NCBI RefSeq assembly: GCF_900637655.1 | Contig: NZ_LR134384.1 | Span: forward strand, 310,001 to 374,000 | Direction: 5' to 3' | Source of the DNA: Segatella oris | GTDB lineage: Bacteria; Bacteroidota; Bacteroidia; Bacteroidales; Bacteroidaceae | DNA: 64,000 bases | Part shown: in pieces, positions 51,289-60,338 of the stretch | Position numbering within the stretch: position 1 is the stretch's first letter | How the letters are laid out: each line of letters begins with the position of its first letter | The notes under the pieces: generated by a model | Seen by the model: only the letters and a program-made list of their open reading frames with translations | Told to the model about the DNA's origin: nothing | Database searches by the model: none | Made by a program: the position numbers and the translations under genes

Positions 51289-52375
51289 AAGATACATCAA
51301 GCAAGGCAATGCACTATACCGCATATCAGAGACAGGATTCTACGTCAATAAAAGGCCTTCCATGAAACGACGCATGATTGGTCACGACTACACTAAGCGT
51401 GGGCGGTATCTGATAACGTTGGTTGTTGATGGACGACGGCCGTTGCTTGGACGCCTTGAAGGACGCGCCGATGCAATTCCTGGAAGCCCTGATTTCCCAC
51501 GCATTATACCCACAACGCTGGGCCAAGCCGTAATCAACGAACTGCAAGGTCTGTCCAATTACTATCCACAGATAGGCCTTGTTGCCTGCCAACTCATGCC
51601 CGACCACTTGCATTTTATCCTCTCCATAGAAGAGCATCTGCCTGAAAACCGACCATTAGGCATCGTTATCCGTGGCTTCATACAAGGCTGCAATCGTGCT
51701 TATCGTGAGGAACTGAAGGCACAAGGCTGCTTGGTTCCGAGATTCAAGGATAGCTTTTCTCCTCACAATGGGGGTTCGCTGTCTTTGAAAGACAGCGCAC
51801 AGATGCCACGCAAATCACGCTTTGGATTACTCTTCGAACATGGCTATAATGACAAAATCCTAAGACATGAGGGACAATATGAGGCTTGGAAACATTATCT
51901 CAAAGACAATCCGAGACGACTCTTGATAAAGAAACAGCATGCAGATTGGTTCCAAGTACGACGCAATGTGACATTTCATGGACTGACGTTCTCGATGATT
52001 GGCAATCATTTCTTATTGGATTGCCCTGAAAAGTTGCAAGTACAATGTTCACGAAAGATAACAAGCGAAGCACTCTCCACGCAGAAACAACAACTCTTGG
52101 AGGCTGCAAGAAGAGGCGCAGTCTTGGTTTCTCCCTCAATCAGTAAAGGGGAACGGGAGATTATGCACGAAGCTTTTAAAGAGGGACTCCGCATGATTAT
52201 TCTCAAAGAGAACGGCTTTACCAACTACTACAAGCCGTCGGGACGTATGTTTGAAGCGTGCAAAGAAGGACGCATTTTGCTGCTTTCGCCCTGGGAACAT
52301 CATACGGAACAGAAAACCATAGCGCGTGGACAATGCCTGCAACTCAACGACATGGCAAGACAACTTTGCCTGTAA
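51275..52375 (+). CDS. RAYT-type Y1 transposase fused to a SLOG/DprA-like domain
   Basis: 366-aa protein. Residues about 40-215 form a Y1 (HUH) transposase domain of the REP-associated (RAYT) kind: HxH at 111-113 in MPDHLHFIL, candidate catalytic Y191 in FEHGYNDKILRHEG, and the trailing helix YEAWKHYLKDNPRR. Residues about 225-366 form a second domain with GAVLVSPSISKGEREIMHEA, LRMIILKENGF, and GRILLLSPWEHH, a Rossmann-like pattern resembling SLOG/DprA proteins. Residues 161-178 look like an insertion and are encoded by a near-perfect palindrome (51777-51797). I see no IS-type inverted repeats at its ends. The fused architecture occurs in Bacteroidales RAYT-like proteins to my recollection. 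Confidence 0.78.
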   Translation: MTNHRRYIKQGNALYRISETGFYVNKRPSMKRRMIGHDYTKRGRYLITLVVDGRRPLLGRLEGRADAIPGSPDFPRIIPTTLGQAVINELQGLSNYYPQIGLVACQLMPDHLHFILSIEEHLPENRPLGIVIRGFIQGCNRAYREELKAQGCLVPRFKDSFSPHNGGSLSLKDSAQMPRKSRFGLLFEHGYNDKILRHEGQYEAWKHYLKDNPRRLLIKKQHADWFQVRRNVTFHGLTFSMIGNHFLLDCPEKLQVQCSRKITSEALSTQKQQLLEAARRGAVLVSPSISKGEREIMHEAFKEGLRMIILKENGFTNYYKPSGRMFEACKEGRILLLSPWEHHTEQKTIARGQCLQLNDMARQLCL

Positions 52376-52410
52376 AGTTCTCGCACCACACAGCTATCGA
52401 ACGTTCATTC

Positions 52411-52902
52411 TTATTCTTCCCCCATTTCTTTCAGCATGCCTTCAACGCCGTCTTCAATCAAATCGAGTGCCAGCTCAAAGTCTTCAGCACCGCCATAATA
52501 GGGGTCGGGAACACTCGTAGCACGTGGATGAGAGGTGAAGAAATCAGCCATTCGCACCACCTTTCCGGCTTCTTCGTCTGACGATGCCTTGGAAGTGATG
52601 ATGCGGTAATTGTCCTCATCCATCACAACTATACGGTCGAAATGCTTGAAATCTGACGTTTGGAACTGACGCGCATGATGATTAACTTGATAGCCACGAC
52701 GGGCACCATACTCACGCATTCTACGGTCGGGAAGCTGTCCTACATGCCAGTTACCGATGCCGGCTGAGTCTACTTCGAACCTTTCAGACAGTCCTCGGTC
52801 GTCTATCTTCTTTTGAAATACGGCATGGGCAGCGGGAGAACGACAGATGTTTCCCAAACAGATAAACAGGATTTTCGTGCGTACGGCAGTCTTGCTATTC
52901 AT
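52411..52902 (-). CDS. Low-molecular-weight protein-tyrosine phosphatase
   Basis: 163-aa cytoplasmic phosphatase. The P-loop C(X)5R is in LFICLGNICRSPAA, and the general-acid Asp lies in VPDPYYGG. I start at the ATG at 52902; an ATG at 52911 is equally possible, while the much longer open frame from 53055 crosses the promoter at 52930-52937. No kinase gene is adjacent, although the exopolysaccharide locus elsewhere in the window also lacks its kinase. Confidence 0.92.
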   Translation of the reverse strand: MNSKTAVRTKILFICLGNICRSPAAHAVFQKKIDDRGLSERFEVDSAGIGNWHVGQLPDRRMREYGARRGYQVNHHARQFQTSDFKHFDRIVVMDEDNYRIITSKASSDEEAGKVVRMADFFTSHPRATSVPDPYYGGAEDFELALDLIEDGVEGMLKEMGEE

Positions 52903-52929
52903 ATTTTGCATTTCGTTTTTGGTTTTGTG

Positions 52930-52937
52930 CAAAGGTA
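52930..52937 (-). promoter_or_regulatory. -7 element TACCTTTG for the phosphatase gene
   Basis: TAnnTTTG match on the minus strand, 19-28 bp upstream of the two possible starts. Confidence 0.55.
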
Positions 52938-53115
52938 ATGAATTGTCGGCAATCGTGCAACTACACCTTGGTTTTTCATTCACGAAAGAAAGATTGAGAT
53001 ATAAGTACAAGTTTTTCAAACAACTACGGCAAACAAAAAGTAAGATATAGCGCATTATTTATAACATTCTGCAAAATTATATTGGCTTTATCTTTTCGTT
53101 TTAATATTAAATATT

Positions 53116-53123
53116 TACCTTTG
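53116..53123 (+). promoter_or_regulatory. -7 element TACCTTTG for asnA
   Basis: TAnnTTTG match 34 bp upstream of the ATG at 53158. Confidence 0.55.
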
Positions 53124-53157
53124 CATGAAGGATTAAATACATTAAAACAAGACCGCA

Positions 53158-54198
53158 ATGAGCAAAATCATATGTCCCGAAAACTATCATGCACTGCTTG
53201 ACAGAAAGCAGACTGAGCAGGGAATTAAACTGATAAAAGACTTCTTTCAGCAGAACCTTTCCACGGAATTACGCCTAAGCAGAGTCACTGCCCCATTGTT
53301 TGTGATGAAAGGATTAGGCATCAATGACGACCTCAACGGCGTGGAACGAGCTGTCAGTTTCCCGATAAAAGACCTTGGAGATGCACAGGCAGAGGTGGTT
53401 CATTCGCTTGCAAAATGGAAGCGACTTACATTGGCTGAATATCAGATTGAGCCAGGATATGGCATCTATACCGACATGAATGCCATTCGTGCTGATGAGG
53501 AGTTAGACAATCTCCACTCCCTCTATGTGGATCAATGGGATTGGGAAGCCGTTATCACGAAAGACCAACGCACGATTGATTTCCTTGAAGATGTGGTGCG
53601 ACGCATATATGCCGCCCTGCTAAGAACAGAGTATCTGACGTGTGAAAGCTATCCGAATATCAAGCCATTCCTGCCACAGAAGATCCATTTCATACACAGT
53701 CAAGACCTCTTGAACATGTATCCAGACCTCACGCCCAAGCAGCGCGAAGATGCAATTTGCAAGAAATACGGAGCCGTTTTCATTGAAGGCATCGGCGGAA
53801 AACTCAGCAATGGTGAGAAACATGATGGTCGTGCGCCCGACTATGATGACTGGAGTACGGTGGATGAAAACGGCAAAACAGGCCTCAACGGTGATATTCT
53901 TATCTGGTATCCTGTACTTGAACGGTCGTTTGAACTGAGTTCAATGGGCATCCGGGTTGACCGAGAAGCCTTGTTGAGACAATTGAAATCGGAAGGCAAG
54001 GAAGACCGCGAGGAACTCTTCTTCCACAAGAAACTGCTCAACGGAGAGCTGCCTTTGAGTATCGGAGGCGGTATCGGTCAGAGCAGACTTTGCATGATAT
54101 TGCTCCATAAAGCGCATATCGGAGAAATCCAAGCCAGCATCTGGCCCGAAGAAATGCGCAAGGAATGCCGACGCTTAGGCATGCCTCTGATAGAATAA
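53158..54198 (+). CDS. asnA: Aspartate--ammonia ligase (asparagine synthetase A)
   Basis: 346-aa ammonia-dependent asparagine synthetase, related to class II tRNA synthetases; makes asparagine from aspartate, ammonia and ATP. Signature segments: FPIKDLGDAQAEVVHSLAKW (about 65-84), LSRVTAPLFV, DEELDNLHSLYVDQWDWE and the C-terminal GGGIGQSRLCMILL. Complete. It converges on dnaX with a 13-bp gap. Confidence 0.96.
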   Translation: MSKIICPENYHALLDRKQTEQGIKLIKDFFQQNLSTELRLSRVTAPLFVMKGLGINDDLNGVERAVSFPIKDLGDAQAEVVHSLAKWKRLTLAEYQIEPGYGIYTDMNAIRADEELDNLHSLYVDQWDWEAVITKDQRTIDFLEDVVRRIYAALLRTEYLTCESYPNIKPFLPQKIHFIHSQDLLNMYPDLTPKQREDAICKKYGAVFIEGIGGKLSNGEKHDGRAPDYDDWSTVDENGKTGLNGDILIWYPVLERSFELSSMGIRVDREALLRQLKSEGKEDREELFFHKKLLNGELPLSIGGGIGQSRLCMILLHKAHIGEIQASIWPEEMRKECRRLGMPLIE

Positions 54199-54211
54199 GA
54201 CAACGGTGTTT

Positions 54212-56011
54212 TTAAGACATATCTAAATGGAGAACCTGGCATAGTTTAGCTAATGCGGGGTTCTCTCTTTTCATTTCTTCAAAGCTTTCACGCTTAGTGA
54301 GCAGTGGTTTTACCTCTGTTCCCTGGGCTACTCGCCATTCAACATTGATTTGTCCGTTGTTGAGTTCCTTGGCCAAAGTAGCCTTTATGCGTAGTTTAAT
54401 CGGTTCAACTTGCGTGAGAAGGATTTGATTGTCAACCACAATCTCAATCTTTGGAAACTCCGTGATGCGTGGCGTTACGTTCTTCAGTCGCGTGGCCAAG
54501 CCTCGCAAACTCTGTGGCATTCTCACGAGCATTGCATACCATGAGGTTTCCAATTGGTCTTGAGTAAAACCTTTTTCCTTTGTTGTATCGACATCAAACA
54601 GCTCATCTTTCTTTTCTTCTGACCGTTCATTCTGTGCCCGAAGACCACGAAAAGTGAAACCGATTGCGTCAAGACTTGCACTCGGACGGGGCTTTGAAGT
54701 GGGTTGTTGAGTTGTGGTTGCTGCCAATGTTGCCGTTACAGAAGGCGTAACAGCAGGCTCGGTAACAACTTGTGTAGCTCTCTCACGAGGAGAAAGCGTA
54801 TGCTTCTCAGCCGCAACCACCTGCAAAGTTGCTTTCTTTGGCTGAGAGTTTATCAGTTTCTTAAACAGGGATTTTAATCGCTTAGGGCTATGCCCCGCAC
54901 CGGCATCATCGTCATCCGGTTGCGTAATCTGGGCCACTTGAATGAGCGTTATCTCTACCAGCAGACGCTTGTTGCTGCTCTGTTTATAGGTGATGTCACA
55001 TTGATTGAGCAGCCTCAAAGCCTGATACAGGAAGTTTACAGGGCATTTTTTACTTTGCTCATGATACTTCTCACGCTGTTGTTGGCTTGTTTCAAGAAGC
55101 GGAAGTGTCTGCACATCACGAGCCATAAGCACATTTCTGACGTGTGCTGCAAGGCCTCCAATGAGGTTACCTCCGTCGAACCCTTTATTCAAAATGCCAT
55201 TGAGCAACACCATGATTTCACTCACCTTGTTGGCTAAGGCATAATCAATAATCTTGAAATAATTGTCAGAATCCAGCACATTGAGGTCTTCAATCACCTT
55301 TTGATAAGTGATATTTCCCTGACAGAAACTGGCCGCCTGATCGAATATGGAGAGTGCATCGCGCATGCCACCATCGGCTTTTTCAGCAATAACTGCAAGC
55401 GCTTCTTCATCATAAGTGATGCTTTCCTTCGCGGCAACCAACTTCAAATGCTCGATAGTATTACCCACTGTCATGCGTTCGAAGTCGTAAATCTGGCAGC
55501 GAGACAATATGGTTGGCAGTATCTTATGCTTCTCCGTTGTAGCCAAGATGAAGATAACGTGAGCGGGAGGTTCCTCTAATGTCTTCAGAAAAGCATTGAA
55601 GGCAGCCGTTGACAGCATGTGCACCTCGTCGATGATAAACACCTTATAACGACCTACCTGAGGCGGTATCCGGGTCTGTTCCATCAGCGCTTTGATGTTC
55701 TCTACAGAGTTATTGCTGGCTGCATCAAGCTCGAATATGTTGTAAGAACGCTGCTCATTGAATGCCTTACAGCTTTCACATGCATTGCAAGCTTCGCCAT
55801 CTTCGCCCGGATGTTCACAGTTTATAGCCTTTGCAAAGATACGGGCACAAGTGGTTTTTCCTACACCTCGTGGTCCACAGAACAAGTAGGCATGAGCCAG
55901 TTTCCCGCTTTTGACAGCATTCTTCAGCGTCGTTGTGAGCGCATGTTGCCCCACAACAGCATCGAATGTCATTGGACGGTATTTCCTGGCAGATACAATA
56001 TATTCTTCCAT
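54212..56011 (-). CDS. dnaX: DNA polymerase III subunit gamma/tau
   Basis: 599-aa clamp-loader ATPase. Walker A GPRGVGKTTCARIF, zinc-binding Cys cluster (CEHPGEDGEACNACESC), Walker B/DEVH motif (IIDEVHMLS), sensor region (TTEKHKILPTILSRCQIYDF, quoted within limit) and a Pro/Thr/Gln-rich linker (about 440-490) before the C-terminal tau-like domain. I start at the ATG at 56011 (MEEYIVSARKYRP), the family start. I did not find a clear programmed frameshift site. Divergent from divIC. Confidence 0.94.
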   Translation of the reverse strand: MEEYIVSARKYRPMTFDAVVGQHALTTTLKNAVKSGKLAHAYLFCGPRGVGKTTCARIFAKAINCEHPGEDGEACNACESCKAFNEQRSYNIFELDAASNNSVENIKALMEQTRIPPQVGRYKVFIIDEVHMLSTAAFNAFLKTLEEPPAHVIFILATTEKHKILPTILSRCQIYDFERMTVGNTIEHLKLVAAKESITYDEEALAVIAEKADGGMRDALSIFDQAASFCQGNITYQKVIEDLNVLDSDNYFKIIDYALANKVSEIMVLLNGILNKGFDGGNLIGGLAAHVRNVLMARDVQTLPLLETSQQQREKYHEQSKKCPVNFLYQALRLLNQCDITYKQSSNKRLLVEITLIQVAQITQPDDDDAGAGHSPKRLKSLFKKLINSQPKKATLQVVAAEKHTLSPRERATQVVTEPAVTPSVTATLAATTTQQPTSKPRPSASLDAIGFTFRGLRAQNERSEEKKDELFDVDTTKEKGFTQDQLETSWYAMLVRMPQSLRGLATRLKNVTPRITEFPKIEIVVDNQILLTQVEPIKLRIKATLAKELNNGQINVEWRVAQGTEVKPLLTKRESFEEMKRENPALAKLCQVLHLDMS

Positions 56012-56030
56012 TTTTTGAGAATTGATGATG

Positions 56031-56057
56031 CAAAGATAGCAAAAATTATTATCTTTG
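56031..56057. promoter_or_regulatory. Back-to-back divergent promoters of dnaX and divIC
   Basis: TATCTTTG on the minus strand (56031-56038, for dnaX) and TATCTTTG on the plus strand (56050-56057, for the FtsB-like gene), separated by 11 bp. The predicted core promoters overlap. Confidence 0.6.
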
Positions 56058-56075
56058 CAAACAAATAAATCAATT

Positions 56076-56414
56076 ATGACAGGTCGTTTGAATGTTATCT
56101 TGAGTCTCATTTCTCACTATAAATACCTTATAGTGTGTGTCATTGGCGTGCTCATTGTAGGCTTGATTGACGAGAACAGCTTTCTGAAACGCTTTCAGTT
56201 GGAAATGCAGATCAGCGACCTTAAAAGTGAAATCAACAAGTATACAGAGCAGTACGAGGCTGATTCCCGCCAGCTGAATGAACTCAAACGCCACCCCAAG
56301 GCTATTGAGAAGATTGCCCGCGAGCGTTATTTCATGAAAGCAGATGACGAAGACATCTACGTACTTAGCGATGATAAAAAACCTATAGAAACCAATAATG
56401 AAGCAACTGAATAG
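56076..56414 (+). CDS. FtsB/DivIC-like septum formation protein
   Basis: 112-aa bitopic membrane protein: short cytoplasmic N-terminus, one helix (YLIVCVIGVLIVGLI), then a heptad-rich coiled coil (LEMQISDLKSEINKYTEQYE) ending in IARERYFMKADDEDIYVL, which is typical of the DivIC/FtsB family acting in the divisome. I start at the ATG at 56076. Its end overlaps the next gene by 17 bp. Confidence 0.88.
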   Translation: MTGRLNVILSLISHYKYLIVCVIGVLIVGLIDENSFLKRFQLEMQISDLKSEINKYTEQYEADSRQLNELKRHPKAIEKIARERYFMKADDEDIYVLSDDKKPIETNNEATE

Positions 56415-56811
56415 TCTACAAAGCATTCTTTTCATGACAGGTGGCGCACTCATGGTGGTGGGAGTAGGCTGCTATGTGTTCATGTTTGCCACACAGATTG
56501 TATGTTGGATTGCCCTTGTAGGCTGCATTTTGTTTGCTCTGATGCAGATGATGCAGACCTATGAAGGCCGTAGTCTGGCTATCAAACGCCTGAAAAACAT
56601 TCTCAATTTGGCGGATTTCCTCTTCGTGTTTGCCGGTCTGTTGATGGTCGATAACGCTTATGGTTTCCTGCGTCCGATATTTGGTAACCAGATAGACTAC
56701 ATCACTTATGTATATAACAAATGGGTAGTTTTGCTGCTTATTGCCGCAATTATCGAGGTATATGCCATGCATCGCATTGATCACGAACTTAAAAAGGAAA
56801 AGCAACCGTAA
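56398..56811 (+). CDS. Small integral membrane protein of unknown function
   Basis: 137-aa protein with four predicted membrane helices (about 9-27, 33-51, 68-87 and 107-121). No family motif is recognised. It overlaps the DivIC-like gene by 17 bp, so it is translationally coupled and may work at the envelope in the same context. Confidence 0.75.
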   Translation: MKQLNSLQSILFMTGGALMVVGVGCYVFMFATQIVCWIALVGCILFALMQMMQTYEGRSLAIKRLKNILNLADFLFVFAGLLMVDNAYGFLRPIFGNQIDYITYVYNKWVVLLLIAAIIEVYAMHRIDHELKKEKQP

Positions 56812-56915
56812 ATCTTTTGTGGGATAAAAGAAGTGTTGATTACGAAAAAAACCTAAAAGATAAGCTTGATAAATTAAATAGCATAAATTTTCTTTCGCAC
56901 TTCATTACTTCCTAT

Positions 56916-56923
56916 TATCTTTG
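56916..56923 (+). promoter_or_regulatory. -7 element TATCTTTG for the DUF4369-pyrC unit
   Basis: TAnnTTTG match 24 bp upstream of the ATG at 56948. Confidence 0.55.
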
Positions 56924-56947
56924 TTATTAGAATAAGAAAACCAATTT

Positions 56948-57748
56948 ATGAATAAGGTCTTTTACGCCATTGTAGCTCTCTTGGCATTGACATCATGTGC
57001 GAACTCTTACAACATCGTGGGGACATCTAACGTATCTAACCTTGACGGTCGAATGCTTTATCTGAAGATTCTCAAGAACAATGAGTTCAAAACTCTTGAC
57101 TCTTGCGATGTCGTTCATGGTCAGTTTCATTTCTCAGGGACGATAGATTCCGTCCGTATGGGCAACATATTCATGGACGAAGAGAGCGTTCTTCCATTGG
57201 TTGTAGAGAGCGGAGACATCAATATCAAGATAGACAATACGCAGCAAATCGTCAGTGGAACCCCACTCAATGATAAACTCTTTCAGTTTTTCAACAAGTA
57301 TAATCAGTTGAAAAATCAAGAGTCTGAGCTCGTACACCAACATGACCAAGCCATCATGAACGGCCGTAACATGGACATAGTAAACACGAAACTCAACAAG
57401 GAAGCAGCTCTTCTTTCGCAAAAAGAAGACGAACTTGTGACTTCATTTGTTACCGAGAACTTCGACAATGTGCTTGGTCCCGGCATCTTCTTCATGGTTA
57501 CCATCGGTTTCCAATACCCCGAACTGACTCCTTGGATTGAGGATATCATGAGCAAAGCTACTGACAAATTCAAGAATGATCCCTATGTAAAGGACTACTA
57601 TCAAAAGGCTCAAGAGAACCAACAGATAATGAATGGCATGCGCGACATACAACCGGAAGCGCCTTGCAATGAGGCTCCACAGCCCGAAAGACAACCCATA
57701 CAATCTGCTCCTACGCCTGCTCAGATGGCAGAACCTGCAGTGAAATAA
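56948..57748 (+). CDS. DUF4369 domain lipoprotein
   Basis: 266-aa lipoprotein (lipobox ALTSC). The mature N-terminus (about 22-120) matches DUF4369: IVGTSNVSNLDGRMLYL, then FKTLDSCDVVHGQFHFSGTI and PLVVESGDINIKI. In this phylum the domain usually precedes a thioredoxin-like domain, but here the rest is helical and ends in a Pro/Gln/Ala-rich tail, so the thioredoxin part is missing. Probably at the periplasmic face of the membrane. It is followed 11 bp later by pyrC. Confidence 0.82.
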   Translation: MNKVFYAIVALLALTSCANSYNIVGTSNVSNLDGRMLYLKILKNNEFKTLDSCDVVHGQFHFSGTIDSVRMGNIFMDEESVLPLVVESGDINIKIDNTQQIVSGTPLNDKLFQFFNKYNQLKNQESELVHQHDQAIMNGRNMDIVNTKLNKEAALLSQKEDELVTSFVTENFDNVLGPGIFFMVTIGFQYPELTPWIEDIMSKATDKFKNDPYVKDYYQKAQENQQIMNGMRDIQPEAPCNEAPQPERQPIQSAPTPAQMAEPAVK

Positions 57749-57759
57749 AAGTCAGAGAT

Positions 57760-59091
57760 ATGGAAACTATCATACAGGGTGGTACTATCATCAACGAAGG
57801 ACGTGCTTTCCGAGGCGACATTGTACTTGAAGATGACCACATAGCTGCCCTATATGAGGCAGAAAAAGCACCCCGAGGCATCTACCAACAGACGGTAGAT
57901 GCCTCGGGATGTTTCGTTTTTCCGGGTATCATTGATGCCCATGTACACTTTCGTGAGCCAGGACTGACGCGCAAAGCCGATATCGAAAGTGAGAGTCGTG
58001 CAGCCGCTTTCGGTGGCATTACTTCGTATATGGAGATGCCCAACACCTCACCTCAGACCACAACTCCCGAGGCTTGGCAGGAGAAAATGAATATTGCCAG
58101 CCATAACAGCCACGTGAACTACAGCTTCTTCTATGGCGCAACCAACAATAATACTGACTCTTTTGCCTCGCTTGACCGTACACATATCCCCGGAATAAAA
58201 CTCTTCATGGGGGCCAGTACGGGTAATATGCTCGTGGATAGGCGCGAGAGTTTGGAGTATATATATAAGGTGTGTGCCGACCAAGACTGGCAACTCATGA
58301 CGCATTGCGAGGACACCGACATCATCACTGCTAACATGGCACGGGCCAAAACGCAGCAGGAAGATCCCGACATCAAACTGCATCCACTCATCAGAAGTGA
58401 GGAAGCATGCTATGAGAGTACGGCTTTGGCTGTAGAATTAGCAAAGAAATACGGTACAAGACTCCATGTCGCACACCTCACAACAGCTCGAGAGTTAGCA
58501 TTCTTCGGCCTTAACGACCGCATCACTGCAGAGGCTGTGATTGCTCATCTCTATTTTTCGGATGCCGATTATGCCACACTCGGTGCGCGCATTAAATGTA
58601 ATCCTGCTGTCAAAACCAAGGCCGACCGCGATGCGCTTCGCCGTGCATTGACCGACGGACGCATCACAACTGTGGGCACAGACCACGCTCCACACGAACT
58701 CAAAGACAAACAGGGAGGCTGCTTGAAAGCTGCTTCGGGCATGCCAATGGTGCAGTTTTCACTCGTTTCCATGCTCGAACTTGCCGACAAAGGCATACTT
58801 CCCCGCGAACGTGTTGCCGAGTTGATGTGCCACAATCCCGCCCGTCTTTTCCGCATTAATGACCGCGGTTTCCTGCGCAAAGGCTACAAAGCTGACCTTA
58901 CTATCGTTAGACCAAACAGCCCGTGGACGGTTACAACCGATGTCATTCAGAGCAAATGCAAATGGAGTCCATTGGAAGGTCACGTCTTCAGCAACCGCGT
59001 TGTGACTACAATCTGCAATGGACACATCATCTATGACAATGGTCGTTTCGATGCTTCCTATCGCGGAGAAGCGCTGACTTTCAATGCCTGA
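57760..59091 (+). CDS. pyrC: Dihydroorotase
   Basis: 443-aa amidohydrolase closing the dihydroorotate ring in pyrimidine synthesis. The zinc-binding HxH is in DAHVHFREPG; MEMPNTSP, THCEDTDII, and VGTDHAPHE complete the metal and substrate sites. Type I-like length. It lies in a run of same-strand genes, followed 51 bp later by a phosphoesterase. Confidence 0.93.
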   Translation: METIIQGGTIINEGRAFRGDIVLEDDHIAALYEAEKAPRGIYQQTVDASGCFVFPGIIDAHVHFREPGLTRKADIESESRAAAFGGITSYMEMPNTSPQTTTPEAWQEKMNIASHNSHVNYSFFYGATNNNTDSFASLDRTHIPGIKLFMGASTGNMLVDRRESLEYIYKVCADQDWQLMTHCEDTDIITANMARAKTQQEDPDIKLHPLIRSEEACYESTALAVELAKKYGTRLHVAHLTTARELAFFGLNDRITAEAVIAHLYFSDADYATLGARIKCNPAVKTKADRDALRRALTDGRITTVGTDHAPHELKDKQGGCLKAASGMPMVQFSLVSMLELADKGILPRERVAELMCHNPARLFRINDRGFLRKGYKADLTIVRPNSPWTVTTDVIQSKCKWSPLEGHVFSNRVVTTICNGHIIYDNGRFDASYRGEALTFNA

Positions 59092-59142
59092 CGATATGCA
59101 GACAAGTTCCTTCAAATCGTATAAAGCAACACATAAAAAGAT

Positions 59143-60324
59143 ATGATAGCAAGAATTATCTTCCTCCTCATACCGATGATCATATTGAGCGACCTCTATA
59201 TTGAGCGTCACTGCTTGCGTCATCGCCCTCATTACACACGTTTAAGGCGTCTCGTTTGGTGGTTACCGGGCTTCATCATGTTGGTCTACAGCCTCGCATT
59301 GACCTTCTGCGGCAAGTTCATTCCCGACAATATCAACTGGATTAAGGCCTTTCTTATCTCATTAGCTATCCTCGTTGTACCCAAAACAGTATATGCAATA
59401 GTTTCTTCATTAGGCCTGCTCTGCCGTCGGTTCTGCCACACGAAACAGAAGCTTTGGGATGTTATCGGCCTGTTGCTCGGTCTGGTTTGCATGCTCACTA
59501 TGCTTTACGGAGTCATTTTCGGCACGCGTCAATTGCGTGTCACTCGCATTGAACTTGCTTTCAACGACCTGCCAAAAGCTTTCGATGGCATGCGGATTGT
59601 GCTCTTCAGTGATGCGCATGTGGGGAGTTTCAACCATGGCATGGAACGCTATCTTCAGAGAGATGTCGACACAATCCTTGCCCAACATCCCGACATGATA
59701 TGCTTTGTCGGCGATTTGCAGAACACGCAACCGAGTGAATTGCAGCCCCAGAAAGCGTTGCTTTCGAAGCTTGCTCATCAAGGAATTCCCATGTACAGCG
59801 TCCTTGGGAACCACGATTACAGCAAGTATTTCTATGGCGACAGTGTGGCTAAGAAGGCTTGTGAGGAAGGCATTAAAAAGGCTGAACGCGACATGGGATG
59901 GCATCTCTTGCTCAACGAACACGCCATATATTACAGTCGTGACCACCGCGATTCACTCGTCATTGCAGGTGAAGAGAACTGCGGAGACGGCAAGCGGTTT
60001 CCTGATAATTCAGATATAGAAAAGACACTGAAGGGCATTGGAAAGAAGGCTTTCATCATCTTGTTGCAACATGATCCGAAATCATGGGAGAGCCGAATTC
60101 TGCCGAAAAGCCATGCACAACTGACGCTTTGCGGTCACACCCACGGTGGACAAATCTCGCTTTTCGGCCTTCGTCCCACGATGTTCAGCTATCCCGACGA
60201 CTATGGGTTGGCTGAGAAAGCGGGACATTTTCTCTATGTCACATGCGGCATCGGAGGCCTTGCACCTATCCGCATTGGCGTAGAACCCGAAATAGCCGTT
60301 ATCACTTTACGAACGAAAAAATAA
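59143..60324 (+). CDS. Membrane-anchored metallophosphoesterase
   Basis: 393-aa protein with four N-terminal hydrophobic segments (about 1-120) and a calcineurin-like phosphoesterase domain: FSDAHVGS, FVGDLQNTQ, LGNHDYSKYF and CGHTHGGQISLFG hold the dinuclear metal ligands. Family members include UDP-2,3-diacylglucosamine and other phosphodiester hydrolases; the substrate is unknown. Its neighbour encodes an acyltransferase, so lipid metabolism is plausible. Confidence 0.87.
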   Translation: MIARIIFLLIPMIILSDLYIERHCLRHRPHYTRLRRLVWWLPGFIMLVYSLALTFCGKFIPDNINWIKAFLISLAILVVPKTVYAIVSSLGLLCRRFCHTKQKLWDVIGLLLGLVCMLTMLYGVIFGTRQLRVTRIELAFNDLPKAFDGMRIVLFSDAHVGSFNHGMERYLQRDVDTILAQHPDMICFVGDLQNTQPSELQPQKALLSKLAHQGIPMYSVLGNHDYSKYFYGDSVAKKACEEGIKKAERDMGWHLLLNEHAIYYSRDHRDSLVIAGEENCGDGKRFPDNSDIEKTLKGIGKKAFIILLQHDPKSWESRILPKSHAQLTLCGHTHGGQISLFGLRPTMFSYPDDYGLAEKAGHFLYVTCGIGGLAPIRIGVEPEIAVITLRTKK

Positions 60325-60338
60325 AGCATCATTACCTC

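Noticed and set aside
51275..52375. Classical IS element with terminal inverted repeats
   Set aside because: No inverted or direct repeats were seen at the gene ends; the protein is of the RAYT kind, which lacks them.
52903..53055. Extended N-terminus of the LMW phosphatase
   Set aside because: The region contains the promoter of the gene at 52930-52937, and the P-loop is normally near the N-terminus.
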